Shown here piece after piece: positions 1-9,900 of a stretch of DNA of 64,000 nt. Both the position numbers and the translations under genes were made by a program. The number at the start of each line of letters is the position of its first letter. The stretch's first letter is position 1. The notes under the pieces were generated by a model. It was not told the DNA's origin. It worked only from the letters and a program-made list of their open reading frames with translations, and searched no databases. The stretch is from Macrotrachela quadricornifera (Eukaryota > Rotifera > Eurotatoria > Philodinida > Philodinidae), in contig JAJEKB010021387.1 of assembly GCA_022393335.1 (NCBI GenBank), forward strand, positions 856,765 through 920,764. Direction: 5' to 3'.

Positions 1-2136
1 TTCCACTAATAGTGTATACAAGAAATCGTAAGATTCGATATAGTAGCGCTTTTATCCAAAGAAGACGAAAAGACGCGTCCGATCGCTAGCTCGTCAAAAT
101 GTGGAGTGACTTCTGAATGTTGAGATCGTAGATACATGCGATCTATTTCTACAAGGAATTTAAAATAAAAAAAAGATGATTGAAGAAGAAACTATCATCT
201 CTATTTACATGAAAATCAATATAAATTTGTAAAAATCTTTTAGTTTGAATAAGATGGAAATTATCTTGATTAATTAACTTTTAATCTTTCAAATAACTCC
301 GAAGTTTCCTATTGCATGTATTTTTACTACTAATGTAGTCTATATATTTTTTAGAAGAGTAATATTCAATATCATATCTATCTAAACTACATCGACTTAT
401 TCAAATCTCTCTTTTGATTGTCTGATGAAGTTACTTGAAAATCAACAAATATGTGATCTTTTTTGGCAACGTATTACATCAATCTTGGCTGAATCATGTC
501 TGTTGAAATGTGAAATAATAACGCCATTCTCCAGAGAATCGATGATAAAGTATTTCTGAAGTGAATTCAAAGAATATAAACTGATTACACTTTGTGTGAA
601 AGGACGATTCCATAAGAAAATCGAGTCAAATACGAATAAATGGTTACAAGACAAAACAATACTTGAAGAATAACCATTTGACACTATGTATATGACAAAG
701 TTGGAGCAATTATTTATGTGGATGTGACAAACTTTACTCTCATATATTGTTAATAAATCTTTTCGCATGATAAACTTCCTAGTACTTATGTATATTTAAT
801 ATACAGCTGTAATAAAAAAAAACTTGCACAATTTATTGTTTAATTTTAGGATATTTTTTCCATGACTTGAAGCACCTACAAGCTTCATATTTGTAGGGCT
901 GACTCTCTAATAGTTGTACTAGATAGCGACTATAGGGAACTATGGCCTTTTCTCTTTTTTTGATATATATTCATACGATTCTATTAGCTTCTTCTAAATC
1001 GAAAAGCCTATAGTATATCAATATTATACTGTTGAAACAAAGCAGTAAGATCTAGTTGCCGGTTAAAACATCTAAATGAACACCTAAAATATGTACACGT
1101 AAAAATAAAAAAATGTTTCTGGTTGGGATTATCTTGCAAATAAAACTGTGTTGTCTGTTACATACTGAGATATAGTTTTCATAATCTTTATTCAGTCAAT
1201 ATGCTTGGAAAATACTTATTTTTTTTTCTATTATCTGTGAGCGATGAAAAGAGCAATACTACTTTATTAAAGCTTTATCAATCAGGGGGTCTCTAATGAG
1301 AAAAATGACTAAAAAAGTATCAGTCATGCCAATTAACAACTCGTTAATTTCGTAAATTGTAACATTGAGAACAGAAATTTAAAAATGTCGAAATTTATGT
1401 TGTATATAATTTTGTTGTAATCAAGAATCGTGGACTATCAGCTACAATATAACACAATTCGAATAGAACGTCTATATAAAATAACATGTATAGAAAAAGA
1501 TATGCAAGTTTTTTTGATTACAGCTGTATCTTGTTTGAGAACTTGTCTGAAATTATAAACGACAAAGTTTTGTGAATAAGTATTTAAGTACAATGTACGG
1601 TTAGTATTCAATCGTTGTTTATCAAAATCTCCGAGTTCGAAGCAGCAATGTACAGTTCAATACGATGAATAAAATAACATTGATACAACTGCATGTTTTT
1701 CGCTATTAAATACTTTGAAAATTGCTGAATCATATTGCACGAACTAGAGTTGTTTAATGAATATTACCAGTGATAATTTGTGAATAGAAAAGAACCTTTT
1801 CTAAGTTATAAATAAAAAAATTCTTGATTTGAAACTAAAAGTCGAAAATATTAAACAAAAAAATTCGTACTTTCATTACAAATGTTTTATATTATCCGAA
1901 TCATTTGAATCTCTTGTTAATTTCATTGGGAACATATTTTAAGTAAAAACACTTTTGTATGTGATAAAAAGCTACCTTTGCTAAAAGAATCGTCCAATTA
2001 CCAACACATTACCTGTATTTCAACAAGAGTCACGAAGATATTTGTTCTCACATTTTATTTGCATATTTAAATTCTAATCTTTCTTTTTGCTACTCATATC
2101 AATTTTTGTCACTCACTTTTTTTAGTGATAAGTAGC
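1..2136. other. AT-rich intergenic DNA
   Basis: I see no supported gene here. The only long open frame, on the minus strand at 442-768, has no recognisable motif, and its composition (Ser, Ile and Phe rich) is what AT-rich DNA gives by chance. Just upstream of the first gene, a pyrimidine tract ending in AG at 2108-2124 could be the acceptor of a 5' UTR intron. Confidence 0.6.
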
Positions 2137-3483
2137 ATGTTTTTCTCGTACTCTCTTCTTCTATCGCTAACTTTTTTCTTCATCACGCCTCTGTTTAATA
2201 GGGCCTTGGCAACAAAACAGAAAATCTACTATGGTGAAGCTGACCTCGTTCCTCAATTGCTTAACAATACTTCTCAATGGACTTATGTACAACAAAATGT
2301 TGATGGCTTTTATGTGAACTTTATTGAAATGAATGTCATTTTGAGTGTTGATGATTTATTTGGCTTTTTCAAGCTCTTCAAAAATAAATCTGTCTATTTT
2401 GAAAGTGATGCTGATCCATCTCATCAACCATTAGAAAAAGACAAAATAGCAATCGAAACATTCCATAAAGTGGGTTGGAATATTACTCAAACTAGTCAGA
2501 ATTATGGCTGGACTGTTGAACGTGATGAAATCTTAGGTTATTACAATCTGACAGAACATGTTCGTCGCCGACCTGATTTTGTTCAGTTGGGTCCATGGAC
2601 ATTATCTGGAAATATCTCCAATAATCCTGGCACTGGACCCTATTCTAATGCACAATATCGAGCATGGATAAATCAGTCAGATGGAGTTTCTACTGATGGA
2701 CCATTAGGCTTTTGGCAAATTGATTTTCAACAAATGCGTGAAGGTAGCTATTCAGTTGTTCAATATGCGCATAGTATCGGTAAACCAGCAGCAGTGATGC
2801 TTTGTCCATATGGAGCTGGTGTCGTCACGTACAATTCAACTAGAGATTTTGTTTCTGTTGGTATTTCGGCAATTCAAGGACATGAAGATAACGATGCTGA
2901 TCCTGATATTTGGATCATCTTTGAATATGCCGATAATAGTATTCCAGCTGTTCCCGAACAGATCAGCGGCTATCCAGCCAATTCAACAACTGGTATGGCT
3001 TATTATGCATTGAAGCATCGAGATGGAGAAGTTGAGACACTCGATTTGTATCTAAAAGAAGGAAATATTGGACAATTTACTTATACCAAACAACCGATGA
3101 AAGCAGATATAATTTTAAATTCAAATATATCCGTTGGAATGACTTTAAATTATACTCTTCGTGTGACCAACTATAGTCCTTGGCTTGATTATGCTGCTTG
3201 CATTCGAGTTTTTCTTTCAGCTGGTAATCAAGATGGTTGGGATATACGATATTCAATCAATGAAGTTGATATAACAGTACCTGTAACTGGTGTCAATGGA
3301 TTTGTCTTCGTCAGAGAAAATCGCATTCAACCCAATACAACACAAAGTATTCATGTCTCTTTTACTCGAACAATAGCTGTGTATCACAACATGACATTAA
3401 ATGTCGAACTTGCTCCTCATCGTGGCAGTACTGTGGTTGATTCACTTCAAATTATAACAAAATCCACATCTTCCACAGATTAA
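2137..3483 (+). CDS. Secreted protein of unknown function, possible two-domain glycan-acting type
   Basis: Single-exon gene of 448 residues, starting at the ATG at 2137; the open frame runs 12 nt further upstream but only from a GTG. Residues 1-25 are a clear signal peptide (MFFSYSLLLSLTFFFITPLF, then NRALA), so the product is secreted or lumenal. Many N-x-S/T sequons (for example NNTS, NKS, NIT, NLT, NAT-like sites) fit a eukaryotic glycoprotein. Residues about 30-320 look like an alpha/beta enzyme-like domain, with strand-like stretches ending in FEYAD and a Gly/Pro-rich loop. Residues about 325-445 resemble a beta-sandwich (alternating hydrophobics, repeated NYT/NTT). I do not recognise the family. 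Codon use matches the AT-rich surroundings, so if it was acquired it is old. An AATAAA lies at 3723. Confidence 0.75.
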   Translation: MFFSYSLLLSLTFFFITPLFNRALATKQKIYYGEADLVPQLLNNTSQWTYVQQNVDGFYVNFIEMNVILSVDDLFGFFKLFKNKSVYFESDADPSHQPLEKDKIAIETFHKVGWNITQTSQNYGWTVERDEILGYYNLTEHVRRRPDFVQLGPWTLSGNISNNPGTGPYSNAQYRAWINQSDGVSTDGPLGFWQIDFQQMREGSYSVVQYAHSIGKPAAVMLCPYGAGVVTYNSTRDFVSVGISAIQGHEDNDADPDIWIIFEYADNSIPAVPEQISGYPANSTTGMAYYALKHRDGEVETLDLYLKEGNIGQFTYTKQPMKADIILNSNISVGMTLNYTLRVTNYSPWLDYAACIRVFLSAGNQDGWDIRYSINEVDITVPVTGVNGFVFVRENRIQPNTTQSIHVSFTRTIAVYHNMTLNVELAPHRGSTVVDSLQIITKSTSSTD

Positions 3484-3722
3484 ACAAAACTCCTTGTATT
3501 TGTTAAATTCACATCTTTCTTTTTGATTTTGGTGTTTGAACATCATTTTGATTAACTACATATTTATAAAAAAAACTAAGCATATATTTTATTTACACTT
3601 CATATTAATATCATTGGGAAATATATTTTATCATGAGAGTAAGTGTCATTATTATATTTGGAATATTAGTTTTCACCTGAGAAAAAAAGCCAATATGATT
3701 ATGTTTTTCCATGTTTAATATA

Positions 3723-3728
3723 AATAAA
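3723..3728 (+). promoter_or_regulatory. Poly(A) signal candidate for the 2137-3483 gene
   Basis: AATAAA about 240 nt after the stop codon, within an AATAAATAAAA run. It is the first such hexamer downstream, but such runs are common in AT-rich DNA. Confidence 0.35.
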
Positions 3729-4000
3729 TAAAATGAATCAAGTATTGCTACCTCTTGAAATATTTTTCTGTGTCGTTTAATAAGATATCAAAATAATCAT
3801 TGAATCTAATTTATTAAAACGAGAATACAAGGTAAAATCAGTAAAAACTAATGATTTTGAATTTGTTCATGTAAATGTTTTTTAAACGATGTCATTTTTC
3901 AAGAATTTGATCGAGTAAGAATTGATGCGACAATGATAATTAACCCTTTTACCCCGATTCAATTTCCATAGAAAGTTACATTTCTAAATTCGTTTTATTA

Positions 4001-4253
4001 GAAAACAAAATATATCACAAGATGCAGCGTGAAACGTTCTACAATCTATATCGTAAAGCTTATTTCAATCGTGTACCTTTTGTTTTCAAAAAAAAGTAAA
4101 ACTGTGTGCGACCAAATGTTGAGGTTGCAAGAATTGATCGCACAAAATTTTGCTTTTTCTGAAAACAAAAGGTACACAATTGGAATAAGCTTTACGATGT
4201 AGATTGTAGAGCGTTTCACGCTGCATCTTGAGGTATATTTTGTTTCTTCTTAT
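4001..4253. mobile_element. Fold-back element A, copy 1 (MITE-like inverted repeat)
   Basis: The left arm (about 4001-4112) and right arm (about 4133-4253) are close reverse complements. Shared blocks include GATGCAGCGTGAAACG (4021-4036) and TCGTAAAGCTTAT, matched on the other strand at 4177-4233. The loop is only about 20 bp, so the single strand would form a long hairpin. No coding potential. A diverged relative lies at 23307-23658. I infer a non-autonomous DNA transposon. Confidence 0.75.
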
Positions 4254-4496
4254 GGAATCATATTAGGTGATAAAAGGATGAAATAAGAAAAATGAAATTT
4301 CACATTCGTGTAGAAAAAAATGATCGTCTTGCAACCTCGAAAACTAGTCACACAGAGCTTCCATATGTAAACGTAGAATAAAAAACCTTTTTGGAGTTGA
4401 TGAAGAATTGTAGATAGAGCAAGCGTTTTATATTCTACGTTATTTTTTTACAGTGCACTCAAACCCAAACTCACATTCCTTACTATTGTGTGAGAT

Positions 4497-4772
4497 GGAA
4501 ATGAAGACAGCGAGATAAAGGAAGGAGGAAAAAAAGAGAAAGAAAAGGCAGAAAATATACAAGACCGAGAGAAAAAAAAGGAAAAGAGAAGAGAAAGGCG
4601 AAGAATAGGAAAGAGAGAAAAGAAAAATATGAGATGAGAAACGAATAGAGCAAAGAAAAAGAAAAAGTCAGAAGAGAAACAAAACATAAAAGGAAAAAGA
4701 AAAGACAGAAAAACGTACGAGTGAGACGAAACAGAGAGGAGAAAAGAAAAGAAAAGAAAAGAAGAGAAAAAG
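4497..4772. repeat. Purine-rich (GA) low-complexity tract
   Basis: About 275 bp of almost uninterrupted A/G on the plus strand, with runs such as GAGAAAAGAAAAG. The long minus-strand frames of Phe, Ser and Leu over this tract are artefacts of the polypyrimidine complement. Confidence 0.9.
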
Positions 4773-5021
4773 GCAACTTGTTTGAATCATACTCATAAAT
4801 GCGTTCTTATTATCACATGAAACACTGACGACGAAAACTGCTGCTTTCGAGACGTTTATTCACGTGATAAGCAAAAGTTAGTCTTGGTATTTTTGGCTTA
4901 ACGATAGTTTTTCAGCCGACATTCAATAAACTAACTGTAACACTTGAAAGCTCGTGAAATTCTCTTCCTATCATTGTATGTTAGTTTTACATCGCTGAAA
5001 AAAAATTGATGTCGAATAATA

Positions 5022-5340
5022 AACCCTTTCAGATACGCTTTTTTGATTTATTAATGTCATAAACCATTTTATGTACCCTTCAATTGATAAATCCATGAAC
5101 GGTATTTTATTCATTACACTTAGATAAACCCTTGAGGACATATCAGCAGTAACATACCCTTAAAAAAAGGTTATAAACTTCATAAACCCTTCGGAAATGG
5201 ATTCATTAATGTACCCTTTAAAAGAAACCGTAGACTAGAAAAACATTTTTCGAAGGAGTATATAAAATGGTTTATGATAGTAACAGGTCAAAAAAGTGTA
5301 TTTGAACGGGTTTATTAACCGGATAAATCCTTTGCAAAGA
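5022..5340. repeat. Degenerate ATAAACCCTT word cluster
   Basis: The word ATAAACCCTT and near variants (ATAAACCATTT, TGTACCCTT, ATAAATCCTT) recur about ten times in 320 bp at irregular 25-45 bp spacing. Some copies are reverse-complemented (AACGGGTTTAT near 5307). There is no coding frame. Confidence 0.6.
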
Positions 5341-5504
5341 TTTATTATTGTACGTCAATTTTTTGAGTGATATGACTGCTACTTTAGGAACGAAACTGGG
5401 CCTGGCAAAGAGACGCTTGTGCCATCATATTTTCAATCGATGAATTTTCTTATCGTTCTTTTGATTAGTACTTCGAGTATATGTTGACCAGGATACGGTG
5501 CTTT

Positions 5505-5705
5505 AATGGGAAAGTAAATAGTGATTCTGAAAGCGCAGAGAATCGGTGTGCTGTAGAAAGGCCGAAAGGAAAAAAACCGAAAGGAAAATGTCGAAAGAAA
5601 AATATAGAAAAAGTCGAAGAGAAAAATGTCGAAGAAAAAAAGACCGAGAGGAAAAATATCGAAGAGAAAAACATCGAAAGGAAAAATATCGAAAATTTTT
5701 TTTTG
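5505..5705 (+). repeat. GAAAGGAAAAATRTC tandem-word element, copy 1
   Basis: Short variants of CGAAAGGAAAAATATCGA repeat head to tail (12-15 nt period). They are preceded by AGAGAATCGG and a GGCCGAAAGG start. The same arrangement occurs inverted at about 6395-6590, so this is a discrete dispersed element and not just simple sequence. The Lys/Glu-rich open frame across it comes from the repeat. Confidence 0.65.
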
Positions 5706-5779
5706 AGATTTTCAATGATTCTAAAACGCTATTCTACTCAGAATTTAATGCTGAGTCCGAATATGTGTGTCTTAGGTAG

Positions 5780-6195
5780 AATGCTGGAACGGTTCCAAAA
5801 AAATTTTCTAGTTCCGCTCAAAGAATTATGAACCGATCCATTATATCTAATTCTACTACTTCTTTTTACGATACATTTTGAAGAGGCATGTTTTCTCTTT
5901 CAGACCGTGTATTCAGAGATACATTATAACCTTCCGTAATCTGAATCTATTGATGAAAAAGGTTCGGTTCCTCACTGTACGGTTCCAAACGGTTCTAAAC
6001 TGGAACCGTTCGGAACCGTTTCTTTTTTTAAAGCTATGAAAGACCATAATGCATCTTTGACGGTACGGTCAGAAAGAGTACGTATTTCTCTTCAAGATTC
6101 ATCGTCGAAAAATGTATTGGCGTCAGAAATGATGAAACGAATCACATTTCTTTAATCAGATGTGAACGGTTCCTTTGGAACCGTTGCAGTACTCT
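5780..6195. repeat. Cluster of GGAACCGTT / AACGGTTCC words
   Basis: GGTTCC and GGAACC words in both orientations recur at 5790, 5832, 5960, 5980, 6000, 6012 and 6170-6185, often as the palindrome-like pair GGAACCGTT...AACGGTTCC. No gene is seen. Confidence 0.55.
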
Positions 6196-6394
6196 AGTCT
6201 TAGGTCGTAGTTTTTGGGCCGAAAATATGCCTTAATGGCACTCGTCCTTTATCTATTTCTTTGTTCCAGTTCTTCACTATTTAAGATCATTATCATTGTC
6301 GATATTGGTTATAATACGAAGCCAATAGAATGAGAACAAAACGATATATATATAAGAATGGATTAAATTTAATGTTGATTAGAGACAGCATCTA

Positions 6395-6590
6395 TTCAAC
6401 AGATTCTGTTTTCGATATTTTTCCTTTCGGTATTTTTCTCTTCGATATTTCTCCTTTCGACATTTTTCCACTTCTGAAAAATATTTCATTCTTTTTTTTC
6501 GACATTCTTCCTTTCGACATTTTTCCTTTCGGCCTTTTGACGGCCAACCCAGAGAATCCTCTACAGAACAGAGTGATTCGTTGACTAGTC
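6395..6590 (-). repeat. GAAAGGAAAAATRTC tandem-word element, copy 2 (inverted)
   Basis: Reverse complement of the organisation at 5505-5705: GGATTCTCTG boundary words, GGCCGAAAGG, then repeats of GAAAAATGTCGAAAGG. The two copies face each other about 690 bp apart. Confidence 0.65.
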
Positions 6591-6660
6591 AGCTCTTGAT
6601 CTTCGAAAGATAACTCTAAAAGAATGAGCAGAAGTCACATTTACAGGTAGCAAATTGAGG

Positions 6661-6718
6661 CTATGGGTGTGGGTGTGTTTCTTCTTCGTCCATCTAAACT
6701 CACACCCTCACCCTCTAG
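6661..6718. repeat. Short GGGTGTG / CACACCC inverted pair, telomere-like
   Basis: TATGGGTGTGGGTGTG at 6662-6677 is mirrored by CACACCCTCACCCTC at 6700-6714. Bdelloid telomeric repeats are, from memory, of TGTGGG type, so this may be an interstitial telomere-like scrap or just a GT-rich repeat. A similar CACACCCTCACCCTC occurs at 44948. It sits about 40 bp left of the bacterial block. Confidence 0.3.
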
Positions 6719-6879
6719 TATTTTTTAATATATTTGCAAACCTTTTTAAGAAATCAGGCAACGGTCGGGAGATAATTAAAAGAGATTATACGGCGGGCGC
6801 ATTTCGATAGCTATCGGGAGGTTAGAGCATAGAATTCGTATCCGCCAGTTGGCGGACGGCAGTTCTTAAATATACATAC

Positions 6880-6942
6880 GGCGGGGTAGCTCAGATGGTT
6901 GGAGCGTAGGAATCATAACTCTAAGGTTGGCAGTTCGATCCC
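6880..6942 (+). pseudogene. tRNA-Met(CAT) pseudogene, bacterial type, 3' part lost
   Basis: The acceptor 5' strand GGCGGGG, a normal D arm (TAGCTCAG...GAGC), an anticodon loop containing CAT and the T-arm start GGCAGTTCGATC follow the Bacteroidetes tRNA-Met plan. The sequence then jumps to CCACTAAACG: the 3' half of the T stem and of the acceptor stem is missing, and no CCA end is encoded. The anticodon stem also has mismatches. It would not fold as a working tRNA. A terminator follows directly. Confidence 0.6.
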
Positions 6943-6959
6943 ACTAAACGTGAAGAAGA

Positions 6960-6992
6960 AAGTCTCAAGTTGAAAGATTTGAGGCTTTTTTT
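6960..6992 (+). terminator. Bacterial intrinsic terminator
   Basis: A 9-bp stem (AAGTCTCAA with TTGAGGCTT, one G-T pair) closes a 10-nt loop and is followed by a run of seven T. This is the standard rho-independent form and fits the end of the tRNA transcript just upstream. Confidence 0.7.
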
Positions 6993-7284
6993 GCTTCTAT
7001 GGATTTGTACTTTGGTGGTGCATTGAAAACACCGGCCACGGGCTGAAATGGCAATTTCCAACTAACCCTGTCTAATGATGATGCTGTGCTTGTGATTGAA
7101 TAAGTGGGCTACATAACACAGGAACTACCCGTGACCCACCACTTGAAAGCTTGATGTTGCACAATTGCTATGCCTGTCCGGCTCATTTATAAATTTGATT
7201 AGATTATTATTTTAGATAGCTTGGTGCAACAGCAAGTCAGAAGCTATTGACGTATCAAATTCAAGCTGATAAGATATACATAGA

Positions 7285-8397
7285 ATGGATACGAACAAAA
7301 CCGCCCCAGTAATTCTGCAATCAAAGCAGCACTTCGAAATTCTCGACGGATTAAGGGGCATTGCCGCCCTGGCCGTTATAACGTTTCATTTTATGGAATG
7401 GGTTTATGTCGATCCCAGCAAGAATTTTATCGGACACGGTTTTTTGGCTGTCGATTTCTTCTACTGCCTTTCGGGATTTGTGATCGGATATGCCTATGAC
7501 GATCGTATAGCAAAAATGGGCGTTCTTGAGTTTTTTAAATCAAGGATCATTCGGCTGCACCCGCTGATTGTAGCAGGATCGGTACTAGGCCTGCTGGCAT
7601 TTTTGTTCGACCCATTTGGCGGCCATCCAGAATTATACAGCACCGGTCAACTCATCCTCACATTTTTTTGCTCGATGCTGCTTATTCCCTTGCCTGTAAT
7701 AGCCGACCGTAGTTTTAACCTGTTCAGCTTCAATGCACCGTCATGGTCGTTGTTTTGGGAATATATTGCCAATATCGTTTACGCATTTGTGCTGTATAAG
7801 ATCAGCCGCAGCTACCTGCTACTGTTAACCATACCCTCGGCGGTGGCTGTTTGCTTGGTATGTTATCGTGCCGGCAATTTATTGGGCGGCTGGAGCGGCC
7901 CCACCTTTTGGGACGGGAGCGCCCGGATATCGTATTCTTTTTTAGCAGGACTTCTTATTTACCGTTCCAACTGGATCATCAAAAACGAGGTGGGATTTAT
8001 CGGCGTAGCCATATTATTGTTCCTGGCCTTTATAATGCCATTCTCAAAATGGAATTGGTTATCTGAACCTTTGGTAGTACTGTTTTACTTTCCTTTGCTA
8101 ATCAGTTTGGGCGCAGGGGCTACGTTAACACCTAGCTTAAAAAAGGTTTGCATACTTTTGGGAAACATCTCTTACCCATTGTACATGACGCATTATGCCG
8201 TGTTATGGATGTTCGGTAATTATTACAACAGTCATAAGCCGGGTACTATACAACTGGCACTCATCATCATAGCCGGGCTAATCCTGTTGGTTGGGGCAGC
8301 GTACTTTGTAATGATAATTTACGATATTCCCGTGAGAAAATATTTAAGCAATAAACGAAGTGAAAGGCTTGCCAAACAAGAAGCCGGTGGTATTTAA
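7285..8397 (+). CDS. Acyltransferase family 3 (OafA/YrhL-like) membrane protein
   Basis: A 370-residue intact frame from ATG 7285. Residues 17-50 carry the family signature: LDGLRGIAALAVITFHF, then GFLAVDFFYCLSGFVIGY with the conserved F-F-x-L-S-G-F type motif, followed by RIIRLHP. About ten hydrophobic segments follow up to residue 355, the usual multi-pass fold and near the usual length of 350-400. Members transfer acyl groups (often acetyl) to sugars of surface polysaccharides or other exported substrates at the inner membrane. The catalytic His is expected in the FHFMEW segment. GC-rich codons, the absence of introns and the bacterial neighbours point to Bacteroidetes origin. There is no Shine-Dalgarno sequence, which is normal for that phylum. 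Whether it is expressed in a eukaryote is unknown. No other gene lies in the block. Confidence 0.9.
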   Translation: MDTNKTAPVILQSKQHFEILDGLRGIAALAVITFHFMEWVYVDPSKNFIGHGFLAVDFFYCLSGFVIGYAYDDRIAKMGVLEFFKSRIIRLHPLIVAGSVLGLLAFLFDPFGGHPELYSTGQLILTFFCSMLLIPLPVIADRSFNLFSFNAPSWSLFWEYIANIVYAFVLYKISRSYLLLLTIPSAVAVCLVCYRAGNLLGGWSGPTFWDGSARISYSFLAGLLIYRSNWIIKNEVGFIGVAILLFLAFIMPFSKWNWLSEPLVVLFYFPLLISLGAGATLTPSLKKVCILLGNISYPLYMTHYAVLWMFGNYYNSHKPGTIQLALIIIAGLILLVGAAYFVMIIYDIPVRKYLSNKRSERLAKQEAGGI

Positions 8398-8754
8398 AAC
8401 TCCGGATTTTTTATTAATATGATATTATCTGTATGAGTTACGCTCTGATGGTCTTCAGAAATCAAACCTGGCGGTTACCTGTTAAGAGAGGGTTTATCAC
8501 ATCACCACCCAAGCCGGGTGCCGAAAAATTTTAGTTTCTGAAATGACTATGCTAGTTTGAAAGAGCATAAAAAGTTACTTCGAAATCCAAATTTTATCAC
8601 TTTTGGACAACGTCTTTCAATATTTTGAAGACTCGATTGTTTTGGTCTAGAATACCAGAATATCAAAAGCTGAGGTTTTTCAATCATTTTTGTGTATCGA
8701 GTTTTTCAACACGAAACTTTAAGTAATATTATTATCAAATTATGCCAATCGATA

Positions 8755-8958
8755 GAGCGGAACTTGCTCTACAAAACCCTATAGCTTTTACTCGTCATAA
8801 TTTTGTATTAAAAAACAAAAAATCCCACGATAGTATGTAAAATCGATCATTTTTTGGTCTATTTTACATATCGTTTTGTATCTTTTTGTCTCTGTTATGC
8901 AACCAGTTTTTAAGAGCGTAGAGTAAAAGTTATATATTCTTGTAGAGCATCAAAAGGC
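8755..8958. mobile_element. Imperfect fold-back element
   Basis: The left arm starts near GCTCTACAA (8767) with CTTTTACTC. The right arm has GAGTAAAAG (8921) and TTGTAGAGC (8940-8948). Inner blocks TATGTAAAATCGATC and GGTCTATTTTACATA also pair. Arms are about 85-90 bp and imperfect. No coding frame; MITE-like remnant inferred. Confidence 0.55.
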
Positions 8959-9617
8959 ACATCTTTTGGTAAAAAAATATTGGTCCTAAAGTACTAGCAA
9001 CACCTTCAAAACTCCATGACAATCTTGGTCACTACACACCATTTTTGAAGATTTTTTCAAAAATGCAGCAATCATTCTCCACTAAAAGCTAGATTATCTC
9101 TGAGAAAGTTTATATCACTTGATAGGAAACTTTATTCTGGTTGAAAGACACATTAACGAAGGTATTCTCTGGTCATTCTTCTATTGGTGGTCAAAATCGA
9201 AAAACAAACGTCGTTTATAGATCAACATATTCTTAGTTATATAATATGAATTTGGAGTCGATTAAATATCCTGACGAACTATTGATTACAGAAGCTTGTA
9301 ACAATTATCGTTCAATTCATATCCATTGGACATATCTTATGCATCAACGTCTAATTTATATTCGACAACTTTTGAAGTGATCACATTTTTCGTTTCTTCC
9401 TCAAGTGGTTTGATCTATTAATAGATATTATAAGATACATAGAAGAGTTGTCATGTTCGATTCTAAGGTTAATGTCTATGTGGTTGAATTGATGTTGGAA
9501 ACTAACTTGAACACACATTTTATCATCCACTATCTACATTCATATAACATTAGTTTCACACACCGTTTTATAGCATGATGAAAACAAGATATCGAATGAA
9601 AGATAACAAAAAGGATT

Positions 9618-9900
9618 TCACAATGTGTTTGGAAAAATACTTTTTGTACAGGGACATTCTAGTAAGAATTTTTTTGATAAAATTGAATATTCAACAAATG
9701 AAGGAGATTTTATTATAACTGTGTGTGTATAAGGTATGACAAAGTAATAGAATCCTATTATTATGATTGATATAATAAGGAGGATTACATAGAGACGAGT
9801 TGATCGACGTTCACCTCGTATAATGATTTCATCTTCAGTACCACTTTTAAATAGATTCAGTTGAAGCAGATGAAACTTCAAAAATGAATAAAAGCGATGA
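9618..9900 (-). pseudogene. Exon or fragment of a single-span membrane protein (TRLYVILLI family)
   Basis: The minus-strand frame reads NLFKSGTEDEIIIRGERRST, then RLYVILLIISIIIIGFYYFV (one membrane span), then IKSPSF and a CPCT motif before a stop at 9618. I recall a large bdelloid family with this order: charged stretch, TRLY-hydrophobic span, short Pro/Ser linker, CPC. The frame has no ATG near its start (the nearest start-like codon is TTG) and stops soon after CPCT. It is therefore an internal exon or, more likely, a truncated copy. The hydrophobic, Ile-rich segment alone would be weak evidence; the flanking TRLY and CPCT are what persuade me. Confidence 0.45.

Larger units (their letters stand above)
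6755..8525. other. Bacteroidetes-like foreign DNA block
   Basis: Base composition and style change abruptly. GC rises well above the flanks, and the block holds a bacterial-type tRNA, a hairpin-plus-T-run terminator and a bacterial membrane enzyme gene. It also holds short perfect palindromes, CGATAGCTATCG at 6806-6817 and TCCGCCAGTTGGCGGA at 6841-6856, of a kind I associate with Bacteroidetes intergenic DNA. No introns, TATA box or poly(A) signal are evident inside. The flanks on both sides are ordinary AT-rich host-like DNA. Either a recent horizontal insertion or an assembly chimera would explain it. Confidence 0.7.

Noticed and set aside
442..768. 108-codon minus-strand open frame
   Set aside because: No motif, no splice context and Ser/Ile/Phe composition typical of chance frames in AT-rich DNA.
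4448..4776. Two overlapping minus-strand frames rich in Phe, Ser and Leu
   Set aside because: Produced by the GA-rich tract; no non-repetitive sequence.
9246..9380. 44-codon plus-strand frame starting MNLESIKYPDELLI
   Set aside because: It reads smoothly, but it is too short, has no neighbours in frame and no recognised motif; not enough to call a gene.
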